Source: Membranipora membranacea
Lineage: Eukaryota > Bryozoa > Gymnolaemata > Cheilostomatida > Membraniporidae
NCBI GenBank assembly: GCA_914767715.1
Contig: OU612075.1
Coordinates: forward strand, 19,528,001 to 19,592,000
Length of the DNA stretch: 64,000 nt
Direction: 5' to 3'
The position numbers and the translations under genes are program-made. This document shows positions 46,601 through 57,057 of this stretch, one piece after another (the stretch's first letter is position 1; every line of letters starts with the position of its first letter). The notes beneath the pieces were generated by a model that was not told where the DNA came from, searched no databases, and saw nothing but the letters and a program-made list of their open reading frames with translations.

Positions 46601-49600
46601 GTTATGACCGTGGCTACTACGTTTGGTGCGCTAGAGTCATTGAGCACACTGATCACGTGATATACTATTGCATGTATATCTCTGATCGATAGAGGACAAA
46701 TTCACTTAGTAGTAGTACTATCACAAGGAATTTGGTGTGACGACCCGTGTTCAATTTTATTAATAAGTGCTGGGTACATGTAGCAGTACCTAACATGTTA
46801 GGTTCTGCTACATGTTAGGTACTGCTACTAAATTGACTCTGACGATCAGAGATACACATGTTAATAGTGTAATCGATGTCAGTGGGCTCATTGAGTGCAT
46901 CAGGTTTAGGCTCTGTGCTAAGCTATCGTTTGTGATATACTCACAGTCGTTTTGAATTGTACATCCCTCAAGAATGGTTTATTATAATGAGTGTGTTGTT
47001 TTGCCGGCCAGGACTAATAATACCAGAGGTCGACTGTGTGGTTGCACTCCCCACATGCAGTAAAAAGATCCCCCTCTGCCTTCAATAAAAAGAGTAATCC
47101 GGCGAGTAAGGGTATAGGATGTGGCTTGAGTACCATGGGTTCCTGTACCTGTACTCTAGAGGGGTACCCCTCTCCGCAATGACGACTTAAACTTAATATC
47201 CATGTCATGATAGCATGATTCTGACAGTGATTTACTTATGTTGTAGATCCTTCAGGCCTCATTAGAGCAGTGATGAAAAGAATGCGAGTCAACAAAGTGG
47301 ATGGTGCCCTCAAGCAGATAGTGGTTTTGAAGGACCCTCTCAACGCTGCCAACAACACAGGAGGGGTTATTGCAGCTCACAACGAGGGCAAGATTTTTAT
47401 CTGCGTGCATGGTGGTTTTTCTCTAGAAATAGGTAGTCTGTGTGAGGTACTTAGTATCTTCCCCCTCATGCATTATATTCTGCACATAGAGATGCCATGT
47501 TCAACCTTCGTGAAATTTCTCGCCCAGGTTATGGATGTTAAGGGCGAGGACGGAAAGTCCTACAAACTCAGTAAAACTCAGCACGAGCTGATTAGCAAAT
47601 ATACACGCTGAATTTTGTGTAGATTATCTCTCATCTCTTAACATTGTCTGACATTATATTCATTTTACCTAATCTCTTTTCCCATCTTATTACCCTTTTG
47701 CATACATAAGTGTTGTATTCCCTTCCTTATCCTGTTTTATAACGCGTAACTCTCGGTTTATATTATTCTTAATACTCAGTCACTTTTCTCATATTTCCTA
47801 CATATAGACCTATGCCTAAGTTTTTTTCATTTTACCTGATATCTTCTTCATCTTATTATCAGTTTGCTTACTAATATGCACTTTTTTATCTTGTTCTGTC
47901 ATATTTCATTACTTGTAACTCTCATTTTTTATATTACTCTTATTACAATTTCAATTTTCTCGTAAATCACATGCATGTACCACTCCTAAGCTCTTTTTCA
48001 ACTCAGTTGCGGATAGAAATAAAAAAAATAAGAAAATATTTGGCTCTATTTCTTGATCATTGAATTTTCGGTGTTATAAGTGACACTCATATTTTGGAAA
48101 CAATCAATTTGAATCATCATAAATTGGCAAAGTAACGCTACCAAGATCAGTATGATCATCTTTGAAGCCTCACTCTCGTTACTGTAACAACTATTTAACG
48201 ATATCATAGCATTAGCATTATTTGAATGAATAGGCCTGCGAAGCCTGCAAACCATTTGTTATCGTTACATTGATACAAATACTAGATCCTTTTGATCAGT
48301 TTATGACCCTGAATTGATCATAATTTGACGACTTCTTAGTTCCCCTATTTAACGACTGCCTATAGTTAGAATTCGATCAAATTAACGAATGTATTTTCCT
48401 GTGTGTGAGTTGTACATTTGTAGAGTATTTTTCAAAGCTCAACTTTGCTTTCCTAATTTAGGAAAGTTTATTGGAATGAAACCTTAACATAAAGAACTTG
48501 TCTGTTTGACATCTAGAAACAACTGAACTAGGACGCACAGGATTTCTATACCTAGGCCATCGGAATGAGTCTTTAAAGTAATAATGAACTAATAAGGTTG
48601 CATCTTATATATATATACACAATTTAATTTCAAAGAGAAATTATGAAACAAAATGAGAAAACTGTTAAACATAACATGCTCTGACACTATATCAAAATAG
48701 ATAACTACTGATTTAGATAATCATATTTAAGTCTTAACAGGCAGTCGGAGGCGCGATGTCTTTTTATCTGTGGAGCTGGTGTGGATCCACACAGAATCTA
48801 GTTGGTATCTCTGTACTGATTCAGTTCCCTTGTTGTCTCTGGTCTCTGCTGGAACTCGCAAACCTTCCTCTCTACAACGGAAGTGGAATATTTGTAGTGA
48901 TTTGCTTCTACCATTGACTGCAGGCTCCTTCCCCCTCACAATTATCTACTTCACAAATCTGTATGTTGTATGTGACAGGTGATATTTTGGCAACAAACAC
49001 ACCTGATAACTACCCTGGTTTTCTATTATTGCAACAGTGTCAAGCTCTTTTTCCAAATCTCCAATCACAGAGGCATGAGCATGATTGAGTGTGCTTGACC
49101 ACTCAAAGTATGTGGTGTTGAACAGTTAACTAATGTAATGTAATGTCATGAAATTGAATAGTTTCAAGTACATACAGTTGTTAATGGTCAATCCGGCAAC
49201 GCCCCTGAGTTATGTGACTTTCTAGGTGGGCTTTCAGCAATCTGGTGACATAATGAGCATTTCGTTACTTCTGTGACGACATCTTTCACAAAATAAAGAC
49301 CATCAGAAATGCATTATTGCCAGTTTCTTTATTTTCACAATCCCTTGGTGGCCCTTGTTTAGATCCTCCAGTAAGTATTGTATAAGTACCTGAGTTCCCA
49401 ATAGAAGCCAGCTGTCTTCTGTCATTTTGTTTCTCATTTCATGATAACATCCAAGCATGGATACAAATAACTAATGGTTAGCAAGTCAGTCAGCCAGTCA
49501 CATAATGCATTTCCTTTGAAGGTATGGGCCCTGTACAAGTCTTATATGAAATCTGCCTTAGAGTTACTGGGAGTGAAGCAGACTTCAGTACTAGACTATT

Positions 49601-49617
49601 TAGCTTCCTTTGTCCAT

Positions 49618-49652
<35 letters not shown>

Positions 49653-52600
49653 CTGTCTCTGCCGTTATGGTTAAGAAATATTGGTTTCGTAGAGCTAAAA
49701 AGTTACTAGTGATATAAAAGTCTGCACATTATAGAAATATTATCTTTTGAAGAAAACAGAGTTTAAAAATTTCACACATTTCAGCATTGTCTCCGTAGCT
49801 CTGTCCTACATTTGATATTACAGTAGCGCCCTGCTTGTCTACGAGAAGTGTAGGGCTTATGGTATTAAAAGCGCTAGTAAAGTCCACAAAGAGGCAGCGT
49901 GCATAGTTCTTAGAATTTGCATCGAGGTGCTCCGTAACCGTATCTAAGAGGACAGTGAGTGTATCTTCTGTTGAGCGATGCTCTCTGTAGGACAATTGAC
50001 TGTCATCAGTCAAACATTTGGTAGTGGCTTCGTGACTCGCTCAAAGGTCTTAGAGAGGACTGATGTAAGGGCTATCGGTCGATAGTCCTTGGCCACATTT
50101 GCAGTGTTTGACTTTGGGATTGGCTTGATAACAGCATTTTTCCATACATCTGGATATTCACCCTCCTTGATACAGTCATTGACTAAATCACATAGAGGAT
50201 CACCAAGTGCATAGGCTGCAGTTTTGAGTAATTTACCTGGAATCCCATCTGGTCCACAGCTTTTTCTGGTGTCAGTTTGACGTAGGGCTTTGATGAAGTC
50301 ACCAGCAACCAGCTTAGGGATATTATCGCTGCAGAGTGGAGGTAGCTCGGGAGGGTCCTGGGTTTTCTCGAAACGAAGATAGAAGTCATTAAGAGCGTTA
50401 GGGTCTACATTACACTCTTTTGGAGGCTGATTGTTTAGTTCAATAACTTCTTTCAAACGTTCCAGGATTGCCTATCACTTGATCTGAATTCCTGCTCTAC
50501 GGTCTTAGCATAGCTTTGTTTTGCTCTCCATATTTCACATTGTAGCTCAGTTTCTATATCATTGAGTTTGGCACGATCGCATGAATTTAGTGCAGCGGTC
50601 CGAGCTGTCAGGAGCGTTCTGATCTTGCCAGTTATCCATGTTTTGTCATTACTGACAACTCGATTAACAGTTGGAACGCATTCATCAAGGCAGAAAGCTA
50701 GGTAATCTGACATAATTTCTGCTTTCGCAGAAGAGTCACTTACATTGTCTGTCAGCACAGACCAATCAGTAGTTTCGATAGTAGATAGCAGCTTCTCTGT
50801 GGTATCATCATTCCACTTACGGACAGGAACTGTAGTTTTCACTAGATGTCTGCTTACAGGTTTATAACGAGGGATGAGAGCTACTGGATTGTGGTCTGAC
50901 TTGCCAAGTTTTCCTAGAGGGTAGCTCTTGAATGCATTCTTGAACTTTATATAACACTTATCCAATGTTTTTGACTTCCTAGTTGGACAAGTAACCTGCT
51001 GGTAGAAGCTAGGGAGTTTAATATCAATGTGGTTGAGGTCACCAAGTGCTATTATAGTGGAATTAGGGTTGACTTTCTCAAGGGCATCTATTTGGTGATT
51101 GATTGTTTTTATGGTTTCCTTGGCAACGTTGTTAGGTGTTGACTCAAACACAGCTGCATATATCAACAACACCGTGATAGCTGAGACTTCTTGTGGGGTC
51201 CAAAATGGCCGCAGGGAGATAGCCATAGTTTCCAAATAATGGCTGGAGTGGGTTGATATGACATGAAATGAATCGCACCGATGTTTATTGATATACAGTA
51301 CTAATCCACCACCTATTGTTTTATCCGTGCTAATTACATTCCTGTCCGCCCTCACTGTCATATAATCTGCTAAGGCTATCTGAGAATCCAGAAATTTGTC
51401 TGATAGCCATGTCTCTGTTATTGCAATTAGACAGCAGTTTTGCAATAAACTTGTGGTCAGCAACGCTTCAAGTTGATCAACCTTGTTGTAAAAACGGTTA
51501 GTATTAGCTAGCAGTATAGATGGTAGTGCTACTTTGATCTTTCCTTTGTACTTGAGCTCCCGACTCCAGCTCGTTTGCCTCTTTTCTTGCTCCTGAGCAG
51601 CTCTGGATGACTGCACTTGATTGACTCCTTATAATGATCAGTCAACACCTGTTTTTGAGTGTCCTTTGATGTCTTTCTGAGTTTTAGGAGACTGTTTCTA
51701 TCAATTGTGGTAGCTTTGAATGATCAGAGTGGCTTATGACCAGTCAATATAGCAATGAAATCACAATTTTTCAGGAGCTCTAACAAAACACGGCCGCCAT
51801 TCCCGGCGCCAACCCTTCCCAACCCTTCGATGATCTCTGGTATATTCTGAAATCTCATCTGAGAATCCTTGCTTCTGCAAGTCTTGGTTTACACTAAGTG
51901 GTTGGTTGTCCAAGTATAACACAAATTTTCCGCCATATAGTCAGTAATTGAATTTATTGTTTCCATATATTATGTTTAGCCCTTTATGGCAATCTGAGAA
52001 TAGTTCTTCTCAGCATCCATCAGAGAACGTGAAGCAAATGCTATCAGTCTCTCATTTTTACCTCATCCACGACATATTGCTGCTCCTCATCCTACTGCAG
52101 AGGCATACTTATCACGAAAAAAATCTCTTCATTTTGGTCATAATGAACCAGTACTGTGTCTACTCTAATGTTTTTCTTGAATGAAAACAAATTCTTCATG
52201 AAACACCATTTTTTATAGTCTACTACGAACTATGAAACAAAATGGGGAAGCTATAATAAATAATAAACCCCATCCCATCGACCACTTTCAACTCCTTCAT
52301 TATTTCAGTTATCATAGAAATAGACATTTTTCTGAGCTCCAATTTAAGCCTCTATTCGGAGTTGTCCGTATCCAGCCTGTTTTGTTGCAAAAATTCATTG
52401 AATTTCATATGAATCTAGTCACTAAAATAGATTTATCAGCTTTCAAGCCCTCAATGATTTTGAACCCTCAGGGTTTTCAATGGCTTATTTTCTGATTTTG
52501 ATTGTTTAGTTTAAACTATATGCAGAAGTTTGTGAATTCAAAAAGATTTGATTGCATCGAATAATGCATTCAGAGTATTTAAGTTAAAATCTTTAGAAAT

Positions 52601-55001
52601 TTCGGAAAAGCTATGCTATGCATTTTACTCCCACTTTTTCAGCCACTTTCAATTTTTTCTAATTTTCTTTGCTTCACAATCACTCTCTGACAAGAACTTT
52701 GTCCAATTATTGCAATTGATTTTGTGCATAAAATTCATTTGCAAATGAAGCCCTCCTATCTGAATTGTATTGATCGTCATCCTAAATAGGATATCTGATA
52801 AAAAAGTCCTCAAACTTAACAAAGTAGTACTCTGCAATGTTTTTTCATCACAGTTAATCAACATCAAGCCACTCAGCGTCACCTTGCCTCAAATGAATTA
52901 ACCTTAGCGCAGGAAAAACTTACATTGACAAATGACGGTCCATGATTGATTATGTTGACGAAAAATACCCAGGCTCGTTCTCCTCTTCCTCCACCCGTCT
53001 TGTCAAGAAATACCATCCCAACCACCCCCGACGACAGTCTATGTCCCATATCAAGCGTTCCATTGCCACATGTTCCATTTCCTTGAATAATCGAGAAGTA
53101 TAACATTGAAAATTAGCATGCATACAACTTATAATGTTTAATGTGAACGATGTAGATATATCTGTTATGGAAACAGAACATGGGTATGACCCTTGCTCCA
53201 TCGGCATATCAAAGAACAGCACCAGTCACAGAATCTTTGTTGAGCAACAGCATAGCCTGCGGTTGCACATGCTTAGTGATGTTTCTGCAAGTTTATATGT
53301 TGGCCCCTATTTCAGAAATAACCTACACTACTGACCTATTCTTAAATTGACTCTGGACATTTTTTAATTTCTGTATGACTGCATACGCAAAGATTTTGGA
53401 TGACATTATTGTGAGTAACAGAGTTACTACAATATTTTCCGCAAATAAAATATTTTACACAAATACAAGAGAGATAAAGACCATGTATATATTTTTCATA
53501 TATATATCATGTTCAAATTTGTACAATTATCTGTATTGTACTGTACAGATAATTGTTGAGCTTATTGTACTGAGCCTATTCACCAATTACTACTAGAAAA
53601 GCATTAAAAGATGTCTGAAATTGGGCATAATTATTATCAGTTTGCTGAACCCAGCATGTCAGAGATCTAAGGATATAATATTCTCAAAGCCGATCTAGAG
53701 TTGAGTGCAAATGAATATGCTACAAAAATCATTTATAATTACCTATAACGGTTGTCACTGCATTGTTCCACATATTAACTCTTCGTGCACACGACCTTGA
53801 GTCAACAAAGTACATCCATTTTCCATCCTTACTCATCACGCCATGGTCTGGATATTTCAATTGTGCCCATGCCCCTAGGCCATCTCTATATGCAAATCTG
53901 CTGTCTGATCTCCTTGCACAGTTACCTGCAATCTCTAAAATAAAAAACATTTATTTCACAAGGGCCTTGTCTTCAATCAAATATAGTGAGGAGGCTACAA
54001 TGCTTTCATGAATATTGAATGGGGCTCGCTGGACACACACAATGTATAATAGTATATGAAGATGGTTTTCTCTTTTTATTTGTTTAGTAAATAGCAAATT
54101 CAGGGATGCTGAATATGGAGGGAAGTGATTAATATTGCGGTATTGATTGCATAAAGCCACCTTCTCAACATAAGCTTATTCTATAAGTTCAATACTTTAC
54201 TCACTCTTCACCGGTCTTATCCTATTCCGCAGGTAGAAAATTGATATGCAACCTTCACCCTTGTTGTCGTCGTACCCATTAGCATTACCCACAATGATCT
54301 GTTTTGAATCAAATTTGCTTGGCTGGAAAAAATACATATTCCATAATTGAGCATGGGCATGTTATTATAAATAGTCATCTAAGAGGTAGAGAATGGAACT
54401 TCACGAGGGAAGAAACTTGCTGACGGAAAACTTGCAATAGTTGCAAATGCTTGTGAAAGTTTTATTTATTCCTAATTCCCTATTCGGAATTGGCCAAAAT
54501 AAACTCATGCTTATATCCGCTTTTCTAATCATCGGCTAGGCATAGCAAAAACCGTAAATTTACTCACAAACATAAAGTTATCGACGAAATCAAGACTAGG
54601 AACTCCAGTGACAATCGGCAACTCCCAACCAGCAGCCCTCAAGTTGCGAAATGTCATGTTTGGCCATTCTCGACACCTGGACAGATCAAAATCAAAAGTG
54701 TAAATACCATTTTGAACGATAATACACTTATGTGATGAGATGTATAGTTCTGAACCAATGCACTAAGGCAGAAGACAAGCAACGTGACAACAATTTCTTT
54801 ACTTCTTGAATATACTATGAGGGAATCTTAAAAACAAAACTGAGAAGCGAGGACTTGAAAAACACTAGACTAAAACCTTCCCATTTATAGCAATATTCAA
54901 AGAGTTGTTAGGGAAATTTGTCCTTTGTTTAATGTAACTTACAATATGTTGTGGACAAAAATGGTCACGATCAAGAAACCTAGCTGCCAGAAACCTGCCA
55001 T
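27392..55001 (-). CDS. Large secreted or GPI-anchored NHL-EGF protein (22 exons reconstructed)
   Basis: Exons in order: 55001-54943, 54676-54568, 54322-54205, 53934-53743, 53081-52924, [one missing], 38490-38339, 37788-37692, 37404-37238, 37145-36981, 35798-35658, 35102-34988, 34632-34547, 33289-33101, 32763-32645, 32197-32147, 32119-32014, 31657-31582, 31150-30956, 30639-30524, 28501-28385, 27835-27821, 27531-27392; about 893 residues plus the gap. The ATG starts MAGFWQLGFLIVTIFVHNIL, a signal peptide. Two NHL beta-propeller-type modules are separated by two EGF domains and followed by a third. The end, after GTSAS, is hydrophobic and lacks a cytoplasmic tail, as in GPI-anchor signals. Phases agree at every join except across the 14-kb intron. 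Extracellular recognition is plausible but inferred. Two tandem genes remain possible, but the phase-2 join 34988/34632 and the lack of a second start argue for one. Confidence 0.72.
28502..30523 (-). other. Intron of the NHL-EGF gene, no further exon seen
   Basis: About 2 kb between the second-module last exon and the third EGF exon. In the first module two EGF exons follow this position; only one is recognisable here. No repeat or opposite-strand gene is supported. Confidence 0.5.
33475..33999. mobile_element. Foldback MITE with a four-fold amplified left arm
   Basis: Four head-to-tail units of about 109 bases begin GCATTTAA at 33492, 33600, 33711 and 33821 and share AGTGCCTTCAACAGTGGTAA. 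The fifth, inverted unit occupies 33906-33985. The outer ends CTTTATTCATTGGG (33475) and CCCAATGAATAAAG (ending 33999) are inverted repeats. It sits in an intron or spacer between exons 12 and 13 of the minus-strand gene. Confidence 0.85.
34988..38490 (-). CDS. NHL-EGF gene, exons 6-11: end of first module and two EGF domains
   Basis: Exon 6 (phase 2 to 1) reads DFTFIHGMEGNRRRLSSREQ. Exon 7 has GVTIYNFSNMTVKHQESRDH. Exon 8 contains HPHYKELLMITDHDQGALFI, a blade-like strand pattern. Exon 9 contains a Cys pair and RLMSTMWMGGEILAALAVDI. Exon 10 is an EGF domain (CSKCLDAPGGPNC ... CICVMGYDGPNC). Exon 11 is a second, divergent EGF (NKCNSRG ... FTCICNSGWRGDTC) with fewer Cys in its first half. Phases 2-1, 1-2, 2-1, 1-1, 1-1 and 1-2 chain exactly. 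Confidence 0.82.
41080..42330. repeat. Local tandem duplication carrying two exon-like segments
   Basis: Segments 41400-41670 and 41690-42060 are about 80 percent alike (shared GTGGCTGTCCA, TTTATCC, CTCAAAACAG). 41125-41320 matches 42130-42330. On the minus strand the latter pair each have a TTTTTCAG-type acceptor and a GTAAGC donor, enclosing about 85-95 bases that have stops in all frames. They look like dead exon copies or a repeat that mimics exons. Confidence 0.65.
43710..43800. repeat. Near-perfect 90-base hairpin
   Basis: The arms ATCAACAAAAGTGAAAAAG and GTCCATGCAAAGATGGTCAT meet at GTACTGTAC and are mirrored with about three mismatches. The loop is essentially absent. This is typical of a small MITE or a Dicer-type hairpin. 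Confidence 0.85.
45437..47611 (+). CDS. Plus-strand gene inside the intron, unknown protein
   Basis: Exons 46312-46404, 47247-47446 and 47528-47611 chain in phase 1, 1, 0 and end at TGA. AATAAA lies at 48018-48023. They read LAGIRTLGREAHCRGRQDQI, then DPSGLIRAVMKRMRVNKVDG and GGVIAAHNEGKIFICVHGG, then GEDGKSYKLSKTQHELISKY. An upstream open exon 45437-45580 (NLAIPDNVSHVMAVTYDWSR, DNPGLEWRTD) likely belongs but joins out of phase. A start exon could not be fixed; ATG candidates lie near 45010. No family is recognised. The protein is basic with no signal peptide visible. Confidence 0.55.
45735..46130 (+). repeat. Three diverged tandem units of about 145 bases
   Basis: Units at about 45735, 45879 and 46021 share the order CCATGTCCAG/GTGTCCAGG, TTTGGTC, AAGTTACTT, GATC...CT, TTGAC..AT.A. 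The third unit is partial. They lie in an intron of the plus-strand gene. Confidence 0.6.
46776..46830. repeat. Compact nested palindrome
   Basis: GTAGCAGTACCTAACATG is followed by TTAGGTTCTGCTA and then the inverse CATGTTAGGTACTGCTAC. Three alternating copies of one 18-base word form a cruciform-capable site. Confidence 0.8.
48018..48023 (+). terminator. Polyadenylation signal AATAAA of the plus-strand gene
   Basis: AATAAA lies about 400 bases after the TGA at 47609-47611, followed by a T-rich region. Confidence 0.5.
49617..49646. repeat. (TA)n microsatellite
   Basis: About 14 uninterrupted TA units flanked by TTATA and AATTT. Confidence 0.95.
49729..51616 (-). mobile_element. CR1/Rex1-like non-LTR retrotransposon, endonuclease plus partial RT
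   Basis: A 387-codon frame (51616-50453) carries an apurinic-endonuclease-type domain: LPSILLANTNRFYNKVDQLE at its start, AITETWLSD, IIALGDLNHIDI and the terminal LGKSDHNPVAL with its catalytic SDH. A frame shift at about 50455 leads to RT block 1-2 (KSCGPDGIPGKLLKTA, KDYRPIALTSVLSKTFERV), and a second shift near 50012 leads to block A (CLFVDFTSAFNTI). The YADD block and everything 3' are missing. Loss of the 3' half is unusual for LINE copies, which are normally 5'-truncated. Confidence 0.92.
52924..55001 (-). CDS. NHL-EGF gene, exons 1-5: signal peptide and first NHL module start
   Basis: Exon 1 (59 nt) is the signal peptide; exon 2 starts CREWPNMTFRNLRAAGWELP, so the mature protein probably begins near this Cys. 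Exon 3 contains KQIIVGNANGYDDNKGEG. Exon 4 is a complete NHL repeat: IAGN ... RDGLGAWAQLKYPDHGVM ... KWMYFVDSRSCARRVN ... VTTVIG. Exon 5 has GNGTCGNGTLDMGHRL and ends in phase 0. Acceptors and donors are consensus-like (GTAAGT, GTGAGT, GTGAGT, GTAATT, GTAAGT). NHL repeats pack as beta-propeller blades that usually bind protein, sugar or nucleic acid. Confidence 0.8.
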
Positions 55002-55732
55002 TCCTCAAGAGGTTACTAGCTGCTGTAAAACTAGTTGTGTGAGTTGTTCTCTATATTGCACAGAGTTTTTTGTATTGTCAAAATATGTGATCTTGATTGT
55101 TGGAAGGCCAGCTCACGGTAAACCCAAACTGCCCTTGTGTTTCATTTGCTTCATTAAACATGTTTACCTTGAGTAGAACTGTTCCCAAATATTTTACCTG
55201 TACCCTAAAGTTCATTCACTTTAATCGACAGTATCAACAAGCCACTGAGTCAGAAATAAAGCTTAACTTCTACAGATTGTAATGGAAGAGAAGTAGGATA
55301 TAGGCAGGCTTACCGGTTCAAACTACACTACCTGGAAGATTAATTCCAAGCACTTTCTGATTACAAAATGGATGTAGGCCATGTCCATATGGAAGGCCCA
55401 GGAGTCAGTTACGGAGCCAAGTGAAAGACCGCTGAAGCACATTAGAAAAATAATCTAAACAAAGCAATTTCCCTCAATATGCTTGCAGTGAGTGATAAGT
55501 TACTGCATCTCATCACTGATTTGTTCTGCAAAAGCTGTTTAGGCTGTTTCATCAAAGCATTTTGAGAGAGACACTTTAACCAATAACATTTTCCTTTAGA
55601 AGCGCTGCTGCCTATCCCTGATGTGTGACAGTGCACTGATCATTAAGCGTTGATTAGGACCCAAAAAAGGAAGGGGGATCAGGTGGTTACTCTGTTGGTA
55701 TCGAACGTGCTATCAAGATGGTAATATGATGG

Positions 55733-56045
55733 TAAACTGGAAGCATATTCTGATTTGGCATGGGCTGACAATTCATATGACTGATCAGCCACCTGAGGCT
55801 CTGTGTTTGAACTGTGTAAATTACCGATATACAGGTCTGGCAAATCAAAGAATGTCGTAGCTGTCTCGACGGATCAGGCAGAGCATACAGCTTTATATAA
55901 TGCAGCCAAGCATGCTGCATGGTTGAAACCCCACTATGTTGATATCAGAGGTCTCAAGAATCTCGCTATTCTCACTCATATAAACAATCAGTCGTCGATC
56001 TCAATGATCAAACTAAGTAGGGGTGTTGTTCAGACAGTAGTTTGA
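55733..56045 (+). pseudogene. Ty1/copia RNase H relic (right copy)
   Basis: Counterpart of the relic near the window start, with a handful of substitutions (for example TALYNAAKHA against TASYNATKHA). It shares the TGA stop in the DD-R-ST block and has its second stop region slightly altered. It is a passenger of the segmental duplication, not an independent insertion, because flanking sequence on both sides is also shared. Confidence 0.7.
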
Positions 56046-56984
56046 CCCATTAACTGTGTTTGTATTATTGGTTAAGAAAGAGAACCTAAATCTCATGAGT
56101 AATCAGGAGTTGTGTTCACAATATTTGTAAAGATATTTTCACAATGTTTGTGCCGAGGAATGACACGTGTGTTGGCTACAATTCTCAGGACAGATTTTTG
56201 CACTGATACAGTCTGCCTATTGAATATTATGTACGGAGAATCGGATAAATTGATATTCCATACACAAATTGGCAGCGGATGAACTGAAAATGAAACTAAC
56301 TAATGACCAGCTGCAAATAGTGAGAGATGTTTCTACAAAACTGAAAACTCTTAATACTTCTAGCTAATCTATCAGTTAAATATTTGACATGGTCACTCCA
56401 TGTGAGTATTTCATCAATATGTGTCTATATGAATTCATGGATCGGTAGTAAAATACATGGCATAGCTATTGGTTGTGATATGTATAACAGTATATCACTC
56501 TGAGTGTGGTTTTTAATAAAGCTTTGTTTGCTTGTTTGATTTTTTAATCCATGGATGGGTGCATAAAAATGCTTAAAAGAATCCGCCTTGAATCAAAAAT
56601 TAAAATAAATAATACTGAGTGACTAAATGTAACTTCTGTTACACAGTATCACTTGGCTTTGTTTATGTGTTCTCGACTTGGGTATATAAAAATAGGATAA
56701 CATGTTGTTTGATCGTTTAGGTCTTAAAACTGTTTTCTAGATCGAAGATTTAGTTTGAGGCTGTTGTTTTGTATTACATCTTCATCTCCATATTTTATTC
56801 TATCATGTGAGCGAATTCCAGCTTCAGAATCCAATGATTGAGGAAGTTATGATTTCTCAAACTTCCAAGGTGACGGCACTCTATCGGCAATAAGAATTAG
56901 CAGGCGATCTCAGTGTGATGTCACAACTGTCATACTTTTTATGATATACTAATAAATAGGATGATGATCAAAATTTTCAGGGAT

Positions 56985-57057
56985 GTAGGGAGTCTCGAAC
57001 CCAGGTACAAATGGGCATGCAGGCAATGCCGCTAGTGCTGAGCTATATTGTCTACAG
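56985..57057 (-). repeat. tRNA-derived SINE-like head (right copy)
   Basis: Duplicate of the SINE-like piece near 1.9 kb with one visible change in the arm between the A-box-like and B-box-like motifs. It was carried by the segmental duplication. Confidence 0.5.

Larger units (their letters stand above)
38491..52923 (-). other. 14-kb intron of the NHL-EGF gene (one small exon probably hidden)
   Basis: Exon 5 ends in phase 0 and exon 6 begins in phase 2, so a small exon (the partner of the 51-nt exon 32197-32147) must lie here if the gene is intact. I could not identify it. The intron hosts a plus-strand gene, a non-LTR element, tandem duplicates at 41.1-42.3 kb, a perfect hairpin at 43.7 kb and a trimeric repeat at 45.7-46.1 kb. 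The stretches 39.0-40.5, 42.4-43.6, 43.8-45.4, 48.1-49.6 and 51.7-52.9 kb show nothing I can support. Confidence 0.55.
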
